Assembly (NCBI RefSeq): GCF_000340215.1
Contig: NW_006921538.1
Location: 2,170,001 to 2,234,000 of the forward strand
Direction: 5' to 3'
Length of the DNA: 64,000 nucleotides
Source: Pseudocercospora fijiensis CIRAD86
Lineage: Eukaryota; Ascomycota; Dothideomycetes; Mycosphaerellales; Mycosphaerellaceae
The translations under genes were made by a program, and so were the position numbers. A model generated the notes under the pieces. It had not been told where the DNA came from and searched no databases. It saw nothing but the letters and a program-made list of their open reading frames with translations. This document shows positions 56,201 through 64,000 of the stretch, one piece after another (the stretch's first letter is position 1; every line of letters starts with the position of its first letter).

Positions 56201-59200
56201 GTAGCGGTCCTTTAATATTAGGGCGTTAAGCGCTCTATAGTCGACATATATACGCAGACTACCGCCTAGTTTCTTAACGATTAGGAGTAGTAAGGCGCAT
56301 TCTAAACTAGATTCCTTTATCGTACCTTTTCGCAGTTTATCGTTAAGATACTTACATACTACACTAAGCTGTTCCGGATTCATCGGATACTGCTTCTTAT
56401 ACGGTAGTTTCGTGCCTAGCTAAAGGTTAATAGCATAGTCGTTCGGTCTATAGTTAGGCATCTTAAACTCAGTTTTATATCGGAAGCCGTATATAAGATA
56501 ATAGAGAAACTTTAGCAGTTTATCTAGTAGAACAGTCTTCTTACTATCGTCTATAAATTTCTCTATATCCTCTAGACTTATAGCTATAAGACTCTCTTCG
56601 TGCGCAGATATATACATTGCTTAGACAAACTCCGTCTTGTCTATATCTAATTCCTCGGCAAAGTAGGTAACTAGGTCTTTAATATGCTCTTAATTGGGTA
56701 GTAGGTTATTAGGCTAGATAGCGAAGATTTTATTAGTTGCGGCCGATCCTTGTCTACGCGCTCGTTTCGCTATTCTATAGAATGCATCTACGCTAATAAT
56801 TTAGATATCTTCTATTAAGTTAGAGCTCGGCGTTCTTAGCTAAACCCGTAGCTTCTCGTGCTTAGATACGGAGATAGTATATAGTATTCCTCCTACATTG
56901 TGATTTTCGCAGTAGTAAGGTTTGTTAAATAATATAGTTCGGTTAGCAAAACTAATATTAGGATCGTGTTCTTCTAGCTAGGACATTCCGAGTACAATGT
57001 CGTACTGCCTAAGGTCGGTAATGTAGTATAGAGCTTGCTTAGTATAATCTCTAATAGAGGAAGTTACTAGAGCTTGCTAAGACATCGACTTAATCGTGCT
57101 ATTAGCTAACCGAAGAGGTCGCTACTAAACGAGGTCGAAAGATAGTAAATTGTAATTGCGTACGTAACGGGGATATATAAAACGGGAAGTCGTACTAGAG
57201 TCGATTAATAATCTTACATTTAGTTCTACTATCGCATTATTGACTTTAGCTAAGCAAACTAGATAATCGCCGTACTCGGGCCCTGCTTCTAATAAGTAGA
57301 GTCGCTCTATTGTTTCTTCTTTAATAAATCCCTATTAACGTTAAGGTGCCTTAGGAGCGCGACTTAGCTCTAAGGCTAGGCATTTCCCTACTAAGGAGTG
57401 CCGAAGGTATATAGTAGTTAGTACTGCTGCTAATTGTTGTACGGCGGGTACTACGGCTAAGGCTAAGCGAAGTAATTCTGCTACTATAGCTACGGAGTAG
57501 AAGAAGTAGGTAGAGTAGTAATTGCTAATAGTTCGGGGGTTATAGCGTTCAATCCTGTAGTACCGCCCTTCTACTAAAGGTACTCACTCTATAGCATCTC
57601 TCGGTTAATGCCCTCGACGAACTTATAGCGTCCCTTAGTATCTATATTAAATATACAGTCTTTAGGGTTGCTATAGTTAGTCTTGCGACAACGGAAACAG
57701 AGGTTTCGAGCTACACAATCGGCTTTAATAGCGTCTATTATCTTCTCGACTTTGAATTTTATAGGAATAGTACGGGCAGGTAGGTTAGTAGTCCTACCTC
57801 CCGAGCTATTACCTCTATTGCCGCGGCCGCGGCCTCTATTGCCGCCGTTACCGCTATTGCCGTTATTGTTGTTATTACCGCCGCTATTGCCTCTACTATT
57901 GCTCTAGTTAAGTTCCTTAATTGTAATCTAGGTCTGCTGCTTACATTAAGTAGTAGCTATAAAGACTACCTAATCGTTATAAATGTAATCTTCTAGCGCC
58001 TTCTAGTATTGCCTATTAAGGCGCTCCTAGTATTTATAGGAGGTAAGAGTCTCTTATACTTGTATAGTAGAGCTTAAGAAGCGAACTAAGAATTTAGAGA
58101 ATGTCTCGTAGTCCTTCTAACGCAGGCTACGGAAGTCGGTAGCAGCCTTAAGCTCTAAGTACTATACTCTATATATCCTATCGAGTTCCTTCTATATTTC
58201 TTCCTATAACTTCTAGCGCATTAAGTTCTCGGGATTAGTGTAGCATTCTATTAAGTCCTAAGGGCCGCCCTTAGTGCGGCTCTTTACGTATTTTATTAAC
58301 TCGTATAAAGGAGTCTAAGGGGTATAGGTATTCTTAATCTTAGCGAAAATGTCGCTACGCTAAACCTTGTATACCGGGTCCGGGTTCCTAGCTAGTAGAG
58401 CCGTAAACTTCTTAGGATTAGTCTAGCGAGGGTTTGTAACTATAGCGAAGCGGATGTTATATTAAGTAAGAGCTAAAGGAGCGATCGAAACCGCTCGCTA
58501 CTGCTGTCCTAGTGCGGCTTAAAAACCGCCTATAGGACCGTTTACTCTAGGATTAAAAGCGGGTAGCGGACCTCCTACTCCGGTAGCCGAAGCAGTGCCT
58601 CGAGGACGCGGCAAAGGATAACTATTAGCGTTAAAGCCTAGTTATACTAGTAGTAGAACAGTTTGCTTCTAGTTCTACTAAAGTTAGTTAATTAAGGTAT
58701 TCTTTTCGACGATTTGCGCTTCTAAAGCAGTTAGCTATTGTTCCTGCTCTTCTAAGTCCTTATTAAGCTATATAATACGTCTAGAAAGTCGATTACCGAG
58801 GGATTTCAGCTTCTAGTTATAAGCTGTAGTAAGCTTACGGACTGCTCTATCGTAGACTTCTTATAGTTAAGTTAGGTCGTAAGCGTGTTCGATTGTAGTA
58901 AAACAGTTGTTAGGACTATAACTGTCTAGTAAGTAGCAGTTCTTATAGTCGCTAGCTTCTACTAGATCCTAAGCTAGATTATCTATCTGCTATTCGAGCT
59001 TCTATTTCTCTTCCTATAGTGCGCGGTAACGATCGCTAGAAGAGCTAAGTAGATTACGAAGAGTCGAGAGCTTAGTCTCGAGATCGGCGCATTTCTACTC
59101 TATTAGTTAACGGGCATCGCGTACCTCGTCTCGTACCTACTAAGCGGCGTCTCGCTCGGTATAATATTAATTACGCGCTCCTCGTACCGCGTTACGTTCG

Positions 59201-59710
59201 TTAAGATAACGCTACGCAAGTTTATCGAGATTAGCCGTATTGTTATAATTCTATATATTCTTAAGCTTATCGTAGGCGTTGTTACGCTCTTGTCGATAAC
59301 GTAATATCTAATCCTTTAGATTTACAATATCTTCTAGGTATTGCTTGTTTTCGCGTTTAACTCGTATATTTAACTCGAAGCATTGCTTCGTAATACTATA
59401 GTATATCTTTAGCCGCTTTAAGACTACTCGAAGGAATTCCTTAGGCCCGACTACCTTGTACTCCTCTAGATTATAATCTTATACTATATACTCGCTAGTG
59501 CTACGATAGTCGATCGAGTCGATGTCTAGTACTCTATTGCGTTTAATATCTAGTATTATTAAGAAATCGATACCTCGTCTATCGTCGTCGACTAAGCTAT
59601 CGTCTTTAAGCGCTTCTCGAATAAGCTTATTCGGAGACTCGCTAGACCTAGCTAGAGGCGGTAGAGGTAGCATTATATTCGGTAGTCGCGGAGGGCCGAA
59701 AGTAGGTGTG
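53258..59710 (-). mobile_element. outer Gypsy relic, main (5') piece, RIP-inactivated
   Basis: On the minus strand from right to left: gag with coiled-coil texture (about 58.0-59.7 kb), a damaged zinc knuckle near 57,700 (CFRC....Y....C, His to Tyr), protease, reverse transcriptase at 56,087-56,383 (LRIYVDYRALNALILKDRYPIP, LDIVATFNNIRIRKGDK), RNase H (about 55.1-55.9 kb), integrase (about 53.6-54.9 kb), then a chromodomain-type end at 53,258-53,480 (RYGNLQYKVYWIDN). All domains carry stops. The element is cut by the nested Gypsy just after the chromodomain start and continues at 45,588-46,095. Confidence 0.85.
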
Positions 59711-60056
59711 TGTTACGGTTACTCGCGACAGATCGTTAAGTGACTTCTTATTACGTGCAAGCCGAGGCTTCTTTAGAGAGGCTAATACAAGCGGGAGGCA
59801 GAGACAGAATAATTAGTACAAAGGTAATTCCAATTAGTAAGTAGGTAACATAAGTTAAACGCCTCGAGCTATAAGGGTATTCCGGCGTTCCTAAATATAA
59901 AGGAGATATCTTATCTATAGTCGTAAGCGACGTAAGCGACGCTATCGCTCTCGACCGCTCCTATCGCTTCTAGTAAGATAGAGCGATAGCTTAGCCTACT
60001 AGTCTTAGCGTCGCTCTAAGATTATATAAGGACTCTAACTAATTAGATCTGTAATA
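59711..60056 (-). repeat. 346-bp LTR
   Basis: The plus reading begins TGTTACGG and ends CTGTAATA, i.e. TG...CA with the last C turned to T. On the minus strand a polypurine tract (AAGGAGGGGGATAG) lies immediately upstream at 60,058-60,071, marking it as a 3' LTR for the element to its right. Its other edge directly abuts the gag of the element to its left. It therefore may serve both, as in LTR-LTR recombination products, or the left element may have lost its own. Confidence 0.65.
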
Positions 60057-60120
60057 CTATCCCCCTCCTTAAGCGGAATAGTCCCTTATTCCGGGACTTT
60101 CTAATTCTAACTTCTTTGTT

Positions 60121-60717
60121 ATGCTAAAGTTATCTAAGGATTTGTCTTCTCGCTAGCGTAAGGAAAATATCGCAAATAATATCCTCGCCGACTGCCTTAA
60201 AATGCCGATTCGCTGCTTTTATTACGAATAGGCCGGTAAACCCTATAAAGTCGATCTTCGTTCCGGTCGCTACTCCGAGTGCGCCCTATACGGCTAGTCC
60301 TATAATATATAAGTTACTCGTATAGAGTATAAAAAAATCCGGAAGGCGCGCCTAAAGATAGCTAAAGATCTCGAAGCAGCCGAAGAGGAGGAGGACCTCT
60401 TTACGCGGAAGCTTTTCGAGTATCGCGTAAAGGTCCGTCGCTTACGTAAATCGCTACGTATAAAGGAGGATCGGGAGATATAAGCTCTTAAGGCAGAGGA
60501 AGCCTCTATTTAATAGGCGGAGGAGCTCGAAAGAGAGCTAGGCTCTTCGCCTATAGAGCCGATAATATTCTCGTTACCTGCTAACGAGCCGTTTCCCCTA
60601 GATAGCCGATTATAGATATCGCCTTATAACTAGAGTCGTCTAGATAGGACATCCTAGCCTATCTCTAAAATCCCTAGTAGGAGTGCCGAGAGTCTAGTGT
60701 CCTAAAGGTATATATTT
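60121..60717 (+). pseudogene. relic of a cysteine/coiled-coil ORF opposite to the Gypsy pol
   Basis: The frame starts at ATG 60,121 (MLKLSKDLSSRWRK). It shows a short Cys-rich segment in which several expected Cys codons are now Tyr (CFYYERAGKP, RSGRYSECALYG). A charged coiled coil (LEAAEEEEDLFTRKLFEYR, KVRRLRKSLRIKEDREI) follows. Seven or so TAG/TAA codons interrupt it. Small proteins of this layout are widespread in ascomycete genomes in association with repeats. Here it sits on the plus strand between the chromodomain end of a minus-strand Gypsy and that element's LTR, so it was probably carried by the element. Confidence 0.6.
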
Positions 60718-60745
60718 TCAATATTTCCTATCTATTTTATCTTCT

Positions 60746-60912
60746 AGCTAGTTAGTCTAGTAGTATAATTCTTAGCTATAAAAGACATAGTTGCTAGGTA
60801 CGCTATTAGAGTCCCCGCTCCTCGAGCTATACTGCCCTAGGTCGTTAAGAACTCTAAGGCGCTATAATCGATAGGGTCTAAGAGGTCGTAGGTTCAATTC
60901 CTATACTAGTTA
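60746..60912 (+). tRNA. fossil tRNA-like sequence with intron-like insert
   Basis: AGCTAGT at 60,746 can pair with ACTAGTT at 60,905-60,911. An A box (TAGTCTAGTAG) follows the first strand, and a B box (GGTTCAATTCC) lies near 60,891. The halves CTTAG and CTAAG could form an anticodon stem with about 110 nt between them, as in an intron-containing tRNA. The arms GTCTAGTAGTATAATTCT and GGTTCAATTCC recall fungal tRNA-Pro. The anticodon cannot be read safely and RIP has probably hit it. It may instead be a SINE head. Confidence 0.35.
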
Positions 60913-60914
60913 TT

Positions 60915-61330
60915 TCCTTTTTGTCCGGTTTTGATATTTTTTAATTATCTGCTAACAGTTCTATAGGTTTTCTTTTGGTTCCTAAGTGTTTCCTAAATGT
61001 AGGTATCCTTTCTATTTAATAAGGTATTTCTGACCTTGCTAATCTAGGATTTCCTCGACTTTAAACTTATTTTCTTCCTTAGGTTAGAAGTGAAATGTTT
61101 CTTAATATAGTGTTTCGGCGTCTATAGGTTCTAGTATAGAGATATAGAATACTAGGTGGATTTTCGCGTCGTCCGGTAGTTTAAGTCGGTAATTAACTAG
61201 TCCTTTAGGCTTATTAATTAAAAATGGCCCGACTTTAACGTAGTCTAGTTTCTTAGTCGATCTCCGGGTTTTTAGATTCTTTATTAGGAGGTAGACCTTA
61301 TCCCCCTTTTTTAGCTAAGGTGCTATTTTT
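60915..61330 (-). pseudogene. Gypsy integrase C-terminus and chromodomain relic
   Basis: Minus-strand reading gives KGDKVYLLIKNLKTRRSTKK, GPFLINKPKGLVNYRLKLPD, IHLVFYISILEPIDAETLY and FEVEEILD.QGQKYLIK.KGY, where dots are TAG stops. This is the standard integrase tail plus chromodomain of fungal Gypsy elements. It belongs to the element whose LTR is at 59,711-60,056. The rest of its pol is absent after about 61,460. Confidence 0.8.
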
Positions 61331-61469
61331 CGTTTAGCATTATATAGTCCCGTAATCTTTTCTTAAGACTCGGCAATTGCCCTTTGCAATTCTTTATATA
61401 CCTGCTTTAAGTCTTCTAAAGCGACTATCGCTTTATCCGCGTATAGATGCTATAAATACTAGACCCCGC

Positions 61470-61492
61470 AGTGGTTCGGTTTCCGAACCACT
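61470..61492. repeat. perfect 10-bp inverted repeat
   Basis: AGTGGTTCGG, loop TTT, CCGAACCACT. It sits where the Gypsy relic stops and different repeat DNA begins, with further TGGTTTGGTTT and GTTCGAACT-like pieces to 61,590. It may mark a transposon end. Confidence 0.7.
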
Positions 61493-61600
61493 AAACGTAT
61501 ATGGTTTGGTTTCTTAGCGGCGAACTAGCTCCCTAGTTCCAGTTTGGTTTTTTCGAACTATATAGATTCCTAGTTTGAACTAGAGACTGTATTGGTTTTA

Positions 61601-61915
61601 CTATAAGGACACTCTTATTCGACTGCCGGCTACGATTGCCGGCTATAATAGTAACTCTGTTACATTTACTACGCTCTTTTGCCGTTGCTAGGGCGTAGTT
61701 GCCGTTGCTAGGGCGTAGTTACCGTTGCTAGGGCGTAGTTTTGCTATAAGGACACTCTTATTCGACTGCCGGCTACGATTGCTAGCTATAATAGTTACTA
61801 GGTTGTATTTACTACGCTTTATTACCGTTACTAGGGCGTGGTTGCCGTTGCTAGGGCGTAGTTGCCGTTGCTAGGGCGTAGTTGCTATTACCGGGGCGTA
61901 GTTGCCGTAGTTACG
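61601..61915. repeat. 143-bp tandem unit with nested 20-bp minisatellite
   Basis: CTATAAGGACACTCTTATTC begins copies at 61,601 and 61,744. Each copy ends in three to five 20-bp units GTTGCCGTTGCTAGGGCGTA (61,679-61,740 and about 61,811-61,911). Differences are largely C/T and G/A. Confidence 0.85.
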
Positions 61916-62039
61916 AAAGCTTACCTATATAACGTTACGTAGGCGGCAACAATTAGGGCTTCGCGATATTCTTATACTTTCAACTTCTTCCTCTATACCT
62001 ATACCGATAACAACTACTATACGCTGCGCCCCCGCCCCT

Positions 62040-63460
62040 TTCCCTTACAATAGTAAGAGAGAAGCGCGCCGCGCGCTAAACAGAAGATAGAACTAAAGAC
62101 CGCGAGTTTGTTTTGCCTAAGCGTCTAACTAAAAAGCGTAAAACTAAAGAGGAGTACTCTACGAAGAAGAATTCCGTACGAGACCGCGAGAGAAAGGACA
62201 AGATAGATAAGGATAAAAGAGCTAAGGATAAGAGAAGAAAGGCGCGGAATAAGGCATTCTATCGATAGCTAGCGCCTATAGAAAAAAGTGAAGGTTAGAA
62301 TAAGAAGACAACCTAAGAGAAGGCTAAGAGGAGGAAAGAATTGCGGCTAGTTTTCGAGCGTAAAGTTCTAGTAGCGTAAGTTAATCTAGCTAGCGGCCGT
62401 AGCTAGTAGCTATAGCCGGCAGCCGTAGCCGGCAGCTGTAGCCGGCATATTTTTCTTTAATACGTTAACTAATAGTATTTAGACCTATAGCCGCTACCTC
62501 TATCGATACGACCGATAGTAACGGAGATATTTAGATAGCCGAGAACAACAATGCTAGAGTTTAGGATGCCGCGATAGAGCTTAATACTACGAATAAAGGA
62601 ACTGAAAAAAGCGAGGAGATACTATACGTCGATCTAGTAATAGGTGTAGTCTTAGGGCCTAACGCTATAGACGATAAGCGCTAGGAGTAGATCGAGCATA
62701 GTCAAAGAGACGAGATACTAGTAAAGGGCTAAGGTATAAGTCCTATTAATCTAGAAAATTATAGTTAAAGCTACTACGAAAAGCTAGCAAGGATTGGAAT
62801 CGAGACTAGTCGTCTTTATATCCTCGATATAGAGTAGAAGTTTCTTTATTAGTATTAGAGCGAAGCCTTTACGTCTATAAAGGCAAAGTAGCTTGCGATT
62901 AATGCGATCGGGGCTAGGTATCTAGGGACGGTAGAAGTGTTACTATAGGAGGAAGGGGTATAGGTAATTATTCTATACTCGGCATATATAGCCGGCGTTC
63001 GTAGCCGGTAGATACTAACAGTTAAATAGAAAGCGTTTCTCGAAGGCAGAGTGCTACTGCTATATAAAATCTTTACTAAGGCAGAGAGGGCTTGTATCCG
63101 GAATCTAAGCTACTAGTAGAATAGGTTAGCGTTAGAATTCTCTAAATCTCTATATAAGCCTCCGAAGGATTACCCATTTTAGCGATACGGCTTTATCTCG
63201 ACTACTCCGCAGGTACCCGAAGAAGCTCGAGCGCTCTTTAAGGTCTTTACTAAGAAGCGGAAGGAGTTCGAGGATCAGGATTAGTTAATAGAGCTATTAG
63301 TTAGTCTTAGGTTTCGTAGTTAGACTCGGCCTAAGCATTTGCTTGTCGAGTGTCTTATGCCGAAAGAGGATAGATTAAGACTAAAAACGAGCTTAGATTC
63401 GTTAGGTATAGTAGCTCGGTTCCGTTAGTAGGAGAGAGCCGCCGTATAGAAGGCAAAATT
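62040..63460 (+). mobile_element. unassigned RIP-mutated repeat with lysine-rich and other protein relics
   Basis: A plus frame at about 62,100-62,400 reads lysine/arginine-rich protein (LPKRLTKKRKTKEEYSTKK, DKRAKDKRRKARNKAFYR). A later one at about 63,060-63,300 reads KAERACIRNLSY, LALEFSKSLYKPPKDYPF and RYGFISTTPQVPEEARALFK. Both are broken by TAG/TAA. I recognise no transposase, reverse transcriptase or integrase motif. It is probably part of a larger element that continues beyond the window. Confidence 0.4.
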
Positions 63461-63575
63461 CAGGTAGTTAGGGTAGCTAGGAAAGAAATTCTAGTGGTTA
63501 GGCTAGCTAGGGTAGCTAGGAAAAAAAATCTAGTAGTTAGGTAGCTAGGAAACAAAAAAAAAGGTAGCTAGCTAT
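63460..63575. repeat. short GTAGCTAGGAAA-type tandem repeats
   Basis: GTAGCTAGGAAA units, alternating with TCTAGTAGTTAG, occur four times at irregular spacing and end in a nine-base A run. Confidence 0.7.
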
Positions 63576-64000
63576 TTACTACCTAGCTGTTCCTAACGAT
63601 ACGATGCTATAAAAGAAAGGGTGTTTCCCTATAGCTACTAGTATATATCTACTACTCCTGAGTCCTTACCTTACCGTACGAAACCTTAAAACATACCGAC
63701 CGACATTGTATATATACTAGGCGCTATACTAGGAAGGGTAACAACGAGACGATAGTCGAAACAGTCTAGTATACGAGCGAGATTGCGATAACGTCGAGAG
63801 GAGGTCGCATACTTACCTTTAAGCCTATCGAGTCCTAGACGACGATTAGGGCTAGATTCATCCTCTCCGAATCCTAGTAGTAGGAATTTATTATAGGGTA
63901 CTACTACCTAGTCCTTACCTTTACGGAGTTTAAGTAGAAGGTTGTTCGGAGATATAAGAATATCGAGTATTAACCCGGAAATCTTCGAAAAGGCTAGCTA
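63576..64000. other. AT-rich repeat DNA to the window edge
   Basis: The same RIP-type composition continues with no frame or motif that I can identify. Confidence 0.4.

Noticed and set aside
61601..61915. CRISPR-like array
   Set aside because: The repeats are head-to-tail without unique spacers and the organism is a fungus.

Overview
This window is nuclear DNA of a filamentous ascomycete, probably a Dothideomycete close to the Mycosphaerellales (inferred from gene content and repeat style; the species is not determined). The genes are eukaryotic: introns are 46 to about 110 bp with GTAAGT/GTGAGT-type donors, CTAAC/CTGAC branch sites and CAG/TAG acceptors. Neighbours lie on both strands, with no operons. 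The right half is dominated by transposons saturated with C-to-T changes, mostly CpA to TpA on either strand. That is the signature of repeat-induced point mutation (RIP).

Layout. 1-30 kb is gene-rich: an Hsp70-like ATPase fragment (5' end outside the window), a GT34 glycosyltransferase, two head-to-head low-complexity proteins, an unknown multipass membrane protein, the NatB subunit Mdm20/Naa25, a SERP/RAMP4-type ER protein, an ER J-protein, a PRA1/Yip3 protein followed after 31 bp by a disordered protein, a DUF427 protein, a RING E3 ligase, an NmrA-like relic, a small secreted cysteine-rich protein, the ER sulfhydryl oxidase Erv2, a branched-chain-aminotransferase-like enzyme and one unknown protein. 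A 388-bp MITE with an 8-bp target duplication lies at 10.4 kb.

30.1-31.85 kb is a tandem pair of 857-bp RIP-mutated repeats. A small island (31.9-33.9 kb) carries a metallo-beta-lactamase-fold protein with broken metal ligands. A complete but dead 2.4-kb hAT transposon (33,903-36,334) follows, flanked by a perfect 8-bp duplication. A second island (36.3-39.7 kb) carries a Pex14/17-type peroxin and an ATP-grasp gene interrupted by an in-frame stop.

39.8-64 kb contains no intact gene that I can see. In order it holds a Copia relic (+ strand), a Gypsy relic (- strand) into which a second Gypsy with paired 197-bp LTRs and a 5-bp duplication has inserted, an isolated 346-bp LTR, the 3' end of a chromodomain Gypsy with an opposite-strand cysteine/coiled-coil ORF and a tRNA-like fossil, minisatellites, and unassigned lysine-rich relics.

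Several genes serve the secretory pathway or ER (GT34, SERP, J-protein, PRA1, Erv2). I read this as background gene content and not as a cluster. The secreted cysteine-rich protein, at the edge of an AT-rich RIP-marked spacer, is the most interesting gene candidate.
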